From a virus: a stretch of DNA of 42,983 nucleotides. The notes under the pieces are model-generated. The model saw only the letters and a program-made list of their open reading frames with translations, searched no databases and was not told the DNA's origin. Numbering within the stretch: the stretch's first letter is position 1; each line of letters opens with the position of its first letter. Shown here one piece after another: positions 16,389 through 23,918 of this stretch. The stretch covers positions 1 to 42,983 of IMG/VR virus record IMGVR_UViG_3300007541_000042. One strand, 5' to 3'. The position numbers and the translations under genes were made by a program.

Positions 16389-16896
16389 CTTTATTTCTCC
16401 ATTTTCTTAAAATTCGCTGTGCTTTAGATAGCGATTTATGCATTGTAAGTTCTTGATTTTCATCTTGTTTTGGAATAAAGCGAATAGGTGCTACTTGGTT
16501 ATTATACCAATAACGTTCTTTGTTGGAGTCTCTTTCAGTTATAGAACATAATGCCATTTGTAAATAAGCTTCAGTATAATTGCACCAAGCTCTTGTTTCA
16601 AATACTCCAAGAATATGATACTCTAGTTCATCTCCATTTTGAGAATCTTCTTGAACATGAGAAGAGGAAGTGTTATAAGTCCTCCACATTGCTTTTCCAG
16701 TTTTAACATGTGTATTTTTTCTATAGGTCCAGAATTGTTTTTTACCTATATAAAATTTATTTTTACTCTTATTTACTACTAAATACACAAATCCAAAACA
16801 AGTAGAAATGTCAATGTTTACTCCAGTATAGCTCCAATGCCCTAAATCACTTTTAATATATTCCTTTTTTGGATTAAACTTTAGTTTCGTTGTCAT
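16372..16896 (-). CDS. GIY-YIG-like endonuclease
   Basis: A 174-residue protein with the parts of a GIY-YIG nuclease in order: FVYLVV (first motif), FYIGKKQFW about 10 residues later (second motif), a conserved W...Y pair (MWRTY), ELEYHILGVFETRAW and the metal-binding Glu in NYTEAYLQM. The C-terminus is basic. In T7 an endonuclease I sits in the same functional place between exonuclease and primase genes; this protein could replace it in resolving branched DNA or degrading host DNA. A free homing-type nuclease is the other possibility. I start at ATG 16896; a GTG one codon earlier exists. Confidence 0.75.
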   Translation of the reverse strand: MTTKLKFNPKKEYIKSDLGHWSYTGVNIDISTCFGFVYLVVNKSKNKFYIGKKQFWTYRKNTHVKTGKAMWRTYNTSSSHVQEDSQNGDELEYHILGVFETRAWCNYTEAYLQMALCSITERDSNKERYWYNNQVAPIRFIPKQDENQELTMHKSLSKAQRILRKWRNKDVCSN

Positions 16897-17626
16897 CACT
16901 TGTCCCCTTTAACATCGTAGGGACATCTGTTTCTTTCAGTTTAAACCTGTCGTCACTCGTCCTCATAATATGTATTAGCGTGCCTGTATGAAGCATCTCT
17001 TTTTTCCAATTTCCTTGATAGTGTTCATAGTAAGCATCTATTACTTTTTGTTTTCGAGCTTGGGAATTACCTGCGCCTTCTAAAATGCGCTCTGCCTTTT
17101 TAGGTCCAATTCCCCTTAAGCCCTGTATATTATCTACCGAGTCCCCTGTTAGTATTTGAGTCCAGTAGTGTTTATCTGCAGAATCCTCATCTATGTAAAT
17201 AAGCTCATCTCTATGAATCAAATAATGATGGCCTGGAATACACTGTAAGTCTTTATCTACACTAGCTATAACGAATTGTTCTTTTCGCAATCTAGCTTCT
17301 TCTGCCCAAATCCGAACTAAATCGTCTGCCTCCATTCCTTCTGCAGGAACAACCCTGTCTTCTTCTATCAAAATTTGTCTTAATTCAAAATAGTAAGGAT
17401 TATTAGCTTTAGATTTTTTCCTACTTTCTGTATTTTTATAGTCCTTAAAATAACTACTTCTAAAGTTGTTATTTCCAAACACGGCAATTTGCATTTTATT
17501 ACAAAATACACTATTTGCTAAATCTTCTAGTTTTTCTTCAAAAGACTCATAAGCTTCTTCTGCCGAGTTTTTATTGTATGCAGCACGAAACATAAGAGGA
17601 TCGCCGTCTACTATTAATAACGTCAT
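16874..17626 (-). CDS. 5'-3' exonuclease, FEN/T7 gp6 family
   Basis: A 250-residue flap/5'-3' exonuclease. Acidic metal-site motifs appear in order: LLIVDGDPLMFRAA (3-16), AEGMEADDLV (about 95-104), ASVDKDLQ (about 121-128), and TGDSVDNIQGLRGIGPKKA, the helix-hairpin-helix DNA-binding element. Length is close to T7 gp6 (300) though a little short. It degrades host DNA and removes primers in related phages. The next gene overlaps its end by 23 bases. Confidence 0.92.
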   Translation of the reverse strand: MTLLIVDGDPLMFRAAYNKNSAEEAYESFEEKLEDLANSVFCNKMQIAVFGNNNFRSSYFKDYKNTESRKKSKANNPYYFELRQILIEEDRVVPAEGMEADDLVRIWAEEARLRKEQFVIASVDKDLQCIPGHHYLIHRDELIYIDEDSADKHYWTQILTGDSVDNIQGLRGIGPKKAERILEGAGNSQARKQKVIDAYYEHYQGNWKKEMLHTGTLIHIMRTSDDRFKLKETDVPTMLKGTSDDNETKV

Positions 17627-17635
17627 AAGTTTTCT

Positions 17636-18220
17636 CTATTTTACAGCATACAGATCGCATGCCTCCTTGTATACCAAATAACCGTTATCTTCTAAAATAG
17701 AAACAAGCTCATTTACGTCTACATGACTATGTTCTATTTTGATAAAAGTTGGCATGATACGCCAAGAATAATTTTTTAGTATTTCAAGCTCATGCCCCTC
17801 TACATCAATCTTTAAAAAATCTACATAATTTACTCTATGTTTTAACAATAAGTTGTCTAGCGTTAAGGCCTTAACAGCAATTGTGTTTTCATAGTCAAAA
17901 ATGTTAGCAATTTTATTTTGGGGTATACTAGAGAGCTTAAATCCAGTGTGGTTATCAGAAACTACATGAGAAACACCACGAACCCATTCTTCTGAAGTCT
18001 CATCATTAGATTCGATCATTTCAATAGTACCATTAGTATTAGAAATGGCCACATTATCAATATTAAGATTATAGCGATAATCAATGTTTCGGGCTTGCTC
18101 AATTAAACTAGAATAGTATTTAGGGATTGGTTCACACATGATACCGCGCCATTCCCCAGATGAAATTAATGCTAGATTAGTATCAAAGTCACAAGTTCCA
18201 ATTTCAACAAATGTTTTCAT
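17636..18220 (-). CDS. FkbM-family methyltransferase
   Basis: A 194-residue SAM-dependent methyltransferase of the FkbM type. VEIGTCDFDTNLAL is the SAM-binding start, CEPIP the second motif, VDFLKIDVEGHELEIL (about 137-152) the family signature. FkbM enzymes usually O-methylate sugars or other hydroxyl groups. Here the gene lies among replication genes and directly after a phage promoter, with a leader of about 19 bases that includes AAGG. It could methylate a glycan on the virion or the host surface; no DNA-methyltransferase motif is present. Substrate unknown. Confidence 0.85.
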   Translation of the reverse strand: MKTFVEIGTCDFDTNLALISSGEWRGIMCEPIPKYYSSLIEQARNIDYRYNLNIDNVAISNTNGTIEMIESNDETSEEWVRGVSHVVSDNHTGFKLSSIPQNKIANIFDYENTIAVKALTLDNLLLKHRVNYVDFLKIDVEGHELEILKNYSWRIMPTFIKIEHSHVDVNELVSILEDNGYLVYKEACDLYAVK

Positions 18221-18238
18221 TTAAATACCTTATTGGGT

Positions 18239-18254
18239 CTATAGAGTGATCATT
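18239..18254 (-). promoter_or_regulatory. Phage (T7-like) RNA polymerase promoter
   Basis: Minus-strand TGATCACTCTATAG (18252-18239), identical over 13-14 bases to the sites at 26517 and 39889. The +1 G would be 18239, giving a leader of about 19 bases before the FkbM ATG. The CTATAG end also provides the TAG stop of the small gene at 18239-18373. Confidence 0.85.
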
Positions 18255-18373
18255 TCTTCATCAGAAAAAGTTACATAAAATAAAGCGTCATAGGCCTCAT
18301 TCCGGGCATCTTCTATCGTTTCACACTCAATGATTCTCTGTATTGCGTCCATTAAAATATCTACTTCAGTCAT
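18239..18373 (-). CDS. Hypothetical small acidic protein
   Basis: A 44-residue frame from ATG 18371-18373 to TAG 18239-18241, starting MTEVDILMDAIQRIIECETI. It is acidic and helical. Its start overlaps the end of the helix-turn-helix gene by 8 bases and its stop lies inside the phage promoter. No good Shine-Dalgarno is visible, so it would rely on translational coupling. Support is moderate: compact fit into the gap and a sensible composition. Confidence 0.5.
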   Translation of the reverse strand: MTEVDILMDAIQRIIECETIEDARNEAYDALFYVTFSDEEMITL

Positions 18374-18695
18374 TTTCTGTTACCCATTTTTTTGCGGTTG
18401 TAGGATGTACGCCAAGTTCTTTTGCAACTTTGGCATAGCTGTTAAACTGCTTGTATAGACGTTTTGCTTGTTGTTGCTTAGTCTCTGGAAACTTTGAAGC
18501 TAACAACTCCCCTGTTATATCATCGTATAAAAACCAATTAGTTGTCATAGTTAAATTCTTAAGATGTTTAATTATATTTTCTAAGTTAATATAAGCAACT
18601 TTAGACTTATAGCATTCAACTTTGTCTATAATTTTACTTCCAGAGACCCATTCAACCTCTCGGCGTATGGTTCTAACGTTACTTATCTGGTTCAT
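18366..18695 (-). CDS. Helix-turn-helix DNA-binding protein
   Basis: A frame of 109 residues with a clear helix-turn-helix near the C-terminus: NSYAKVAKELGVHPTTAKKW (about 85-104), the two helices and turn of resolvase/Fis-like or small phage regulators. The first 50 residues are less convincing; neither the ATG at 18695 nor an internal ATG at residue 50 (MTTNWFLYDD) has a strong binding site, and the shorter 60-residue form is quite possible. It may bind phage or host DNA; no operator is seen. Confidence 0.65.
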   Translation of the reverse strand: MNQISNVRTIRREVEWVSGSKIIDKVECYKSKVAYINLENIIKHLKNLTMTTNWFLYDDITGELLASKFPETKQQQAKRLYKQFNSYAKVAKELGVHPTTAKKWVTEND

Positions 18696-18771
18696 TATTT
18701 ATATCTACAAGTTTAAATACAAAGTAAACAACAAACATAGAGTATACTAGTACAAAAATCATATCTTCCAT
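18679..18771 (-). CDS. Single-TM micropeptide
   Basis: A 30-codon frame from ATG 18769-18771 to TAA 18679-18681. The product starts MEDMIFVLVYSMFVVYFVF, one membrane helix, then a short polar tail. GAGTGGAT lies just upstream of the ATG. It fills the gap between the DNA polymerase and helix-turn-helix genes and overlaps the latter's start by 17 bases. Function unknown. Confidence 0.45.
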   Translation of the reverse strand: MEDMIFVLVYSMFVVYFVFKLVDINNEPDK

Positions 18772-18789
18772 ATATCATCCACTCTTAAG

Positions 18790-20664
18790 TTAGTGAGTTT
18801 CATACCAATTATTACCAACCATTGCTTCCCCATCCATACAGGTCACATCAAACCATTTGGGGGCTTCCCTAAAAGATTCTGCCATGATTTCAGAAGCTCT
18901 CTTAACATCTTCTTCTTTTACAGCCCATTGCATTTCATCGTGATAAAATATTAAGGGTCGGGCATTAATACCCTCTTCTTCAAATTTATCCATTGTATAT
19001 GCAACAGCGGCTTTACAGGTAATTCCTTCAGCAGATTGTAACAAATAGTTAAGCGCTTTATGACCAGAATCAAGATAGATTCTACGGCCATCAAGTGCTG
19101 GAATACTTGCTCTCATATCACGCGCTTCTGAGATCTTTACAATTTCTATTAAACGATCAGTAAGGCGTTTAAACCCAGGAATAGCTTTTGCAAATTTGTC
19201 TCTTGATTCTTTTCCTGCTTTGCTATCACGCTTTCCTGTTAGAATTAACCCAAGCTTTTCAAGACCAGCACCAAATAAAAAAGCATAAATCCAAGGCTTA
19301 GCGGTACTTCTATCACATCCCAAAATGTCTGCATTTTTTTGGTGAACATCTCCATTAATAACTTCATTCGTAAAATCCTCATCTTTGATATAATGACAAA
19401 GCGCTCTGAACTGGTTACCGCTTGAGTCAGCACCTACTACTTTATAGCCCTCTTCACATCCAAATAAGGCTCGCATTTCCTTTCCCCATGCGGCCTTCGG
19501 ACTAGGTACATTTACAACAATCTTGTGACGAGCGCGACCTGTAGGTGTGGCAATTGTAAACATGTCGCCTCTTAATCTACCATCCTCGTCTGTACTGGCA
19601 ATCCAACCTTGTAAAATCCCCAATCTTGATCTTGTAGTGAAAAATCTATTAATGAGTTCTCCATCTTCGCCCAACGCACGTAACGACTCCTCACAGAGCT
19701 TTGGAGATTTCTTAACGAATTCCTTCCCGCGTCGTTCCCAGTTCCAATCAAGAGGCTCCCAACCAATACTATACAAATACTCTTTGACATAATCCATTGA
19801 ACCTAAATCAGGGGCTAATATTTGAATACGGTGGTAAGGACCTGCAATTGTTTGCTTAGTTTTACCATCTGCCGCAGTTACTTTACATGGACCATCTACC
19901 TCAAAATGTGAGACAGTACGTGCCATGTATTCTCCGTTTTTCTTGTATTCAGGTTCACGAGGCTCTTTATCTAAATTCTTAACTCTAGCCTTCATTTTAG
20001 GTTCGATTGTTTGACGAATTTTAGCGAGTTCGCTTTCCATTTCCCATTCAAGTTTTTTAGCGGTTTTCATATCAAAAACCCAACCATGTTCGGAACACAA
20101 GGCTTGAAAGTGTGAAAGCTTATGTTCAATTCGGAGGCTCTTTTTTAGAAATTCAGGATTTTTAGAAGCCTGTAAAATACTAGTAAGCTCGCGAGCCAAT
20201 AGTCTATAAACTTTCTCATTAATTTTTACATCTTCTTTACAACGATGAACCATCTCTTCACTAAAGTTAAGCCAGTCTTCATGTTCTGGTTTTTTAACTC
20301 CAAGATATTCACCCCAGACCGCTAAGTTATGTTTTCCATTAAAACGATTATAATCTAAAACTTGAGACATTAGTAAGGTATCCCTAATAATCGTTTTAGG
20401 ATTTGGTATCCAATTTAAAACTTTTTTAAGAACAGGCAAGTCATATTGAATTTGGTTATGAGCTATAAGTTCTTTAGCATTATCAAATAGTTTTCTAAAA
20501 TTTTCTAATGGTTCTGCACAAGGGTTTTCTGAGTAGTCACAAAAAAGAAACTCTTTATCAGAGTCAAGATCTTTAGCAACTATCATCCAAACTTTATTTA
20601 CTGGGCTACTTTTTTTATTTCCACGAAGCAAGCCGTTAGCTTCGATATCATATACTAGTTTCAT
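18790..20664 (-). CDS. Family A DNA polymerase, T7 gp5-like, with 3'-5' exonuclease
   Basis: A 624-residue replicative polymerase. Exonuclease domain: D6 and E8 (YDIEANG), AHNQIQYD (about 68-75) and CKEDVKIN (about 142-149) are the proofreading motifs. Polymerase motif A is GADSSGNQFRAL (D413), motif B AKPWIYAFLFGAG (K456, Y460, F464), motif C YHDEMQ (D576, E577). Y460 is the E. coli 762 position and is Tyr, as in T7. Q418 stands where T7 has E480 and E. coli E710, and F464 where they have Tyr. Length is close to T7 gp5 (704) but shorter, with a reduced thumb region. Confidence 0.95.
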   Translation of the reverse strand: MKLVYDIEANGLLRGNKKSSPVNKVWMIVAKDLDSDKEFLFCDYSENPCAEPLENFRKLFDNAKELIAHNQIQYDLPVLKKVLNWIPNPKTIIRDTLLMSQVLDYNRFNGKHNLAVWGEYLGVKKPEHEDWLNFSEEMVHRCKEDVKINEKVYRLLARELTSILQASKNPEFLKKSLRIEHKLSHFQALCSEHGWVFDMKTAKKLEWEMESELAKIRQTIEPKMKARVKNLDKEPREPEYKKNGEYMARTVSHFEVDGPCKVTAADGKTKQTIAGPYHRIQILAPDLGSMDYVKEYLYSIGWEPLDWNWERRGKEFVKKSPKLCEESLRALGEDGELINRFFTTRSRLGILQGWIASTDEDGRLRGDMFTIATPTGRARHKIVVNVPSPKAAWGKEMRALFGCEEGYKVVGADSSGNQFRALCHYIKDEDFTNEVINGDVHQKNADILGCDRSTAKPWIYAFLFGAGLEKLGLILTGKRDSKAGKESRDKFAKAIPGFKRLTDRLIEIVKISEARDMRASIPALDGRRIYLDSGHKALNYLLQSAEGITCKAAVAYTMDKFEEEGINARPLIFYHDEMQWAVKEEDVKRASEIMAESFREAPKWFDVTCMDGEAMVGNNWYETH

Positions 20665-20668
20665 TTAA

Positions 20669-21346
20669 TTACCTATAGCAAAGTTCTCTTAAATAGTTTC
20701 CAATAGTTGCTTTATCAACCTCAAACTCTGGATATCTGTTTAAAATTTTATTAATATATTTGTAGTTAATATTATAATCGGTGTAACTCCAATCAAATTT
20801 AATTGTGTTAGAAACAATGGTATCTAGAAAATCTCTATGGTACACAGGATCCCTTTGGTATTGTTGCCAAACTTTCGAAAGTGAACAACAAAATGCCTCT
20901 TGGAAATATGCATAAGGTGGCATATTATAATGTTTAAGGAAAATAATTTGAGTATCAAATTCTTCACCTTCTTCTAGTCTAAAGTTTATATTAGGATTCT
21001 CAAATTTACCTTGTAAAACAAAATCAATAATAAAATTATTATACCCTGCATACTCAGAGTCTTCAGGAGTCATAATACTAAAGTTTTTAAAACCTTCAAT
21101 ACCGTTTATCATTATCTCTGCAATAGAAGAATCTACTTGCAAAGGGCATTCTAAATAGATATCAAAATCGTTACCCGGTTTATTAAAATAGTGATCACGT
21201 AGCATTCCTCCTGCCAAGTAAACTTCTTCAGTTTTAAAGTATTTAGCTAGGTTTTCAAGAATTCTATTGCCTGCAGATTTTTGACGAGCAATTTTTGATA
21301 AAGTAGCTTGATTAATGTTTGAAACATTATTAGGAATATTAGCCAT
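20669..21346 (-). CDS. Nucleotidyltransferase-fold protein
   Basis: I start at ATG 21344-21346 (MANIPNNVSNIN) with TGAGG 6 bases upstream; an ATG six codons earlier overlaps the previous stop. The 225-residue product has the head-domain pattern of the polymerase-beta/CCA-adding superfamily: LAGGMLRD, then NDFDIYL with the metal-binding D-x-D about 14 residues later. A third acidic residue may be in NNFIIDFVLQG. It lacks the long tRNA-binding tail of CCA enzymes. Substrate unknown: tRNA, a protein (AMPylation-like) or a small molecule are open. Confidence 0.7.
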   Translation of the reverse strand: MANIPNNVSNINQATLSKIARQKSAGNRILENLAKYFKTEEVYLAGGMLRDHYFNKPGNDFDIYLECPLQVDSSIAEIMINGIEGFKNFSIMTPEDSEYAGYNNFIIDFVLQGKFENPNINFRLEEGEEFDTQIIFLKHYNMPPYAYFQEAFCCSLSKVWQQYQRDPVYHRDFLDTIVSNTIKFDWSYTDYNINYKYINKILNRYPEFEVDKATIGNYLRELCYR

Positions 21347-21356
21347 GATAACCTCA

Positions 21357-21953
21357 TTAGTCATTGTTAGTAGGATCTATTTTTCCGCTTTGTTTATACT
21401 TAACAAGACAATTTAAATACCATCTTGCTTTTCGATATTCTTGCTCTACATCATCTTTTTTACCTGCTCTCATCAAATATTTGTATACTTGACCTAAAAG
21501 ATGGGATTCTACACCTTGTTTATCAGCAAGCATATACTGCATTAATTCCATATACTGATAGCCAGGAATTACATCGTTGTAATGAGAACCGGATACTGCT
21601 TTAGAAATATTATCTAACTCAAAAGTATCTGATTCAGAGTTTTCTTTGTTAAACATTCTTTTACCCTCCTCTGTATTTAAAAATTGCTTATGTATTTCGC
21701 TTATTTCTTTTACAGGACTCTCTTTAATCCTTGGTATTTTACCTTCTGCCATTTGTTCTTGGAAATCTAGATATTCATAAGGGTGATTTGGATTTCTGTT
21801 ATATACATCCTTAAATGTAACTAGCTTTAAGTTTACTTTATTAGCAAAAGCTTTTAACACCCCATAATCTTCAAAAGGGGCTCCATCTCTTAAATACTTT
21901 TCAATTTGCGTTTCATTAAAATACCAGAGATCTTTTATTTCTAAAGGGATCAT
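21357..21953 (-). CDS. DUF3310 protein
   Basis: A 198-residue protein whose C-terminal 80 residues have the DUF3310 pattern: GSHYNDVIPGYQYMELMQ (about 122-139), then GQVYKYLMRAGKKDD and EYRKARWYLNCLV. This small helical domain is common in phage replication blocks and is sometimes noted as a nucleotide-metabolism protein, without proof. The N-terminal 110 residues are specific to this protein. AAAGGA precedes the ATG, which overlaps the upstream stop. Confidence 0.8.
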   Translation of the reverse strand: MIPLEIKDLWYFNETQIEKYLRDGAPFEDYGVLKAFANKVNLKLVTFKDVYNRNPNHPYEYLDFQEQMAEGKIPRIKESPVKEISEIHKQFLNTEEGKRMFNKENSESDTFELDNISKAVSGSHYNDVIPGYQYMELMQYMLADKQGVESHLLGQVYKYLMRAGKKDDVEQEYRKARWYLNCLVKYKQSGKIDPTNND

Positions 21954-22249
21954 TAGTATCTTCCTTTATCCTCGTTTGAATGAGCATACCCCGGAATATC
22001 TCCGTTTCTTAAAATACATTCGTCTTCATACGGAGCAACTACTCTACGATAAAATTCTTGTTGAGCCCCGGCGAGTGCACCCATTACATTGTTCATGTCT
22101 TGATATCTCCACTCAGTATTAGCCATAAATTCCCTAATAAGAATAGCAATCATAAATTGGAGTTCTCCTGCGCTTTCTGCAGGGCACTCATGCATTTCTG
22201 TCAAAAGATTAAGCATATAAGCTCGATTTTCATTATCTATATATGGCAT
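21953..22249 (-). CDS. DUF6899-like conserved phage protein
   Basis: A 98-residue protein beginning MPYIDNENR and containing GELQFMIAILIREF and a C-terminal FYRRVVAPYEDECILRNGD. This combination is familiar from a widespread phage family (DUF6899 type), found beside DUF3310 and polymerase genes. Function unknown. GGAGAAA precedes the ATG and it overlaps both neighbours by 1 base. Confidence 0.75.
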   Translation of the reverse strand: MPYIDNENRAYMLNLLTEMHECPAESAGELQFMIAILIREFMANTEWRYQDMNNVMGALAGAQQEFYRRVVAPYEDECILRNGDIPGYAHSNEDKGRY

Positions 22250-22689
22250 TACTTTTCTCCGATTGTTTCTTTTTTAAATTCATAGTAAGCTTTATAAGCC
22301 GCTATTGTACAATCCCTTTTATAAATGTCAGGCATACATTGAGGAGGTGGAGTAAACCCATTATTTGGCATACCCTTTGGAGGATTTTTTAAAACTTCTT
22401 TCATCTTCTCAATGGTCAGATGTGACCTATTGTAACGCTTTGTATATTCTTCACCCAAAGCTATCATATGCTCGTATACCCAGTTGTAGTGTTGAGTAGA
22501 AGCTCTAACCCACACAGCAGAAGGGTGATTAACATGAGTTCTCTTATAAAAACACTCTCTTTCATCGCCATACTCACGGTGAGCAGTTGATAAAAGTTGA
22601 GCAGATTCTAGAGGCATTTTAACTACGTGTTTGTTTATCATGTTTTGCGCGGCAATTTTAGGGTCTCTACTAATATAAAAAACATTCAT
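22249..22689 (-). CDS. Conserved phage hypothetical protein
   Basis: A 146-residue protein starting MNVFYISRDPKIAAQNMIN, followed by KHVVKMPLESAQLLSTAHR. I recognise this N-terminus from a conserved, functionally undefined phage family (the 'DPxxAA...KHVVKM' proteins). Conserved H and K residues and a late HPSAVWVR segment suggest an enzyme. It lies in a run of four overlapping genes between SSB and the polymerase, so a nucleic-acid or nucleotide role is likely but unproven. Confidence 0.72.
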   Translation of the reverse strand: MNVFYISRDPKIAAQNMINKHVVKMPLESAQLLSTAHREYGDERECFYKRTHVNHPSAVWVRASTQHYNWVYEHMIALGEEYTKRYNRSHLTIEKMKEVLKNPPKGMPNNGFTPPPQCMPDIYKRDCTIAAYKAYYEFKKETIGEK

Positions 22690-22892
22690 ATGTCATGTCT
22701 CTCTATTACTTTACATTCTACTTTAAAGCTTTCAATTTGACGCATATACTCTTCTGTTGAAAGCAACTCTATATATTGAGTTCCAGTATTTATACAATGT
22801 TCAAGTTTGGGAGTTTCTAATATAATTTTGGTACCAGAACGACCATCGGGTAGTGAAATACTCACGGATAATAAAAACACTATATAATACAT
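22686..22892 (-). CDS. Small protein with N-terminal hydrophobic segment
   Basis: A 68-residue protein. Residues 1-14 (MYYIVFLLSVSISL) form a short hydrophobic segment like a weak signal peptide without a clear cleavage site; the rest is polar and holds two cysteines (HC and EC) that could pair if exported. AGGAG lies 5 bases upstream of the ATG. It overlaps the next gene by 4 bases. Function unknown. Confidence 0.55.
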   Translation of the reverse strand: MYYIVFLLSVSISLPDGRSGTKIILETPKLEHCINTGTQYIELLSTEEYMRQIESFKVECKVIERHDI

Positions 22893-22900
22893 AAAAACTC

Positions 22901-23341
22901 CTAGTAATAACTTTTAACTGCCTCCAGTACGTCTTCTAAGCTATAGTGCTTTTCAGTTGCTATAGCTTCAATAAAAGGATGCGGAAAATCCCCAGTATCA
23001 GACCACAAAACAATAATTTTATTTTTCATATGTGCAAACATAAGTTCCATGCTGGTACCAGTACCTCTGCCCGAGGTCCGTCTTACATCTGCAATTACTA
23101 CCCTAGAATTTGCGATATCTTGAAGATCCTGCTTAAATATTCGACGACATACATTCATCCCACGAATTTGATCTTGTAAATTTTTGTCTAACTGACTATG
23201 AAAACTAATTCTACGAGTAGGGTCTAAGACAGCTATATTATGCTCGTTTAAAAACTTGTAACATTGTTTTCGCCATTTACACATTTCTTCGCGAGTTCGG
23301 TCTTCCATTGGACCCGCTAAATATACGTAATCTTTATTCAT
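22901..23341 (-). CDS. Nucleoside 2-deoxyribosyltransferase-like protein
   Basis: A 146-residue protein with the fold markers of nucleoside 2-deoxyribosyltransferases: YLAGPM at residues 7-12, a WR helix, LDPTRR, then the catalytic-region DLQDIANSRVVIAD and GTSMELMFA (a Glu near the active site). These enzymes exchange or hydrolyse bases on deoxyribonucleosides and help phages adjust nucleotide pools. It lies just after the SSB terminator with GGAGGA 3-4 bases from the ATG. Hydrolase versus transferase activity cannot be told. Confidence 0.82.
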   Translation of the reverse strand: MNKDYVYLAGPMEDRTREEMCKWRKQCYKFLNEHNIAVLDPTRRISFHSQLDKNLQDQIRGMNVCRRIFKQDLQDIANSRVVIADVRRTSGRGTGTSMELMFAHMKNKIIVLWSDTGDFPHPFIEAIATEKHYSLEDVLEAVKSYY

Positions 23342-23350
23342 ATATCCTCC

Positions 23351-23379
23351 AAAAAGCGCCCTGAATTATTTCAAGGCGC
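23351..23379 (-). terminator. Rho-independent terminator after SSB
   Basis: On the minus strand GCGCCTTGAA (23379-23370) pairs with TTCAGGGCGC (23365-23356), one G-U pair, loop ATAA, then five T. It follows the SSB stop by about 11 bases and precedes the deoxyribosyltransferase start by about 10, so it should make SSB and RNA polymerase mRNA more abundant than what follows. Confidence 0.85.
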
Positions 23380-23390
23380 AATCACTCTAT

Positions 23391-23885
23391 TTACCATTCA
23401 GAATCATCAGAATTGGTATCAGTAGGAACTACAATTTCTGTTTCACCTTCTGCCTCAAAAGCAAGGCCATTACCTTTGTATTCTACTAGCTTGAGTACCT
23501 GAACAGCTTTTAAAGAGAAACCAATTCCTCTTTGACCATTCATTGTATACTCGTATGTATCTAGTTGGACATTACCAATAGATCCGTTACCTACTGACGC
23601 TCCTTCAAGTGGCATTAGCTGTGCATCAACTACTTTTACGGGATCTCGAGATTCTCCGTCTTTTGTGAATGCCTTGCGCTTAAGGTTTACCTGATAAAAG
23701 GAGCCTTCATCGTCTTCTTTCATAGTAGCATTCAACTTATGGGTATCGCGCCATACTTTAGCTTCAGCTTTATCACGAGTACGAATCTGAAGTTCCCAGT
23801 GTGGTTGAGCAGCATTAAAAGGGTTTACTGGTTGATCAAGTTTTGCCCAGAAAAGTTCTGCGTTGCGAATAACAATTGATGACAT
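23391..23885 (-). CDS. Single-stranded DNA-binding protein, T7 gp2.5-like
   Basis: A 164-residue protein with an OB-fold beta pattern (AELFWAKLDQPVNPF, WELQIRTRDK, SFYQVNLKRKAF, and GIGFSLKAVQVLKLVEY as the closing strands). It ends in an acidic tail with a terminal aromatic, DTNSDDSEW, the arrangement by which T7 gp2.5 contacts polymerase and helicase (T7 ends in Phe; here Trp). It should coat single-stranded DNA and organise the replisome. AAGAAGGA precedes the ATG. It follows the RNA polymerase gene by 33 bases and is followed by a terminator. Confidence 0.85.
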   Translation of the reverse strand: MSSIVIRNAELFWAKLDQPVNPFNAAQPHWELQIRTRDKAEAKVWRDTHKLNATMKEDDEGSFYQVNLKRKAFTKDGESRDPVKVVDAQLMPLEGASVGNGSIGNVQLDTYEYTMNGQRGIGFSLKAVQVLKLVEYKGNGLAFEAEGETEIVVPTDTNSDDSEW

Positions 23886-23918
23886 AATTTTTTTCCTTCT
23901 TGGTTTAATTAACGTTGT

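Noticed and set aside
16372-16896. Homing endonuclease inserted in an intron
   Set aside because: The gene overlaps its neighbours with matched start and stop positions, and neither neighbour is interrupted, so it looks like a regular replication gene.
21180-21205. GTGATCAC-containing site inside the nucleotidyltransferase gene
   Set aside because: The palindrome core matches part of the promoter, but the CTATAG part is missing and the site is inside a gene.
23380-23392. Plus-strand ATCACTCTAT resembling the phage promoter core
   Set aside because: The match is good over 10 bases, but it is followed by TT instead of AG at the start site, points against all genes and overlaps the SSB stop codon. 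Probably chance.
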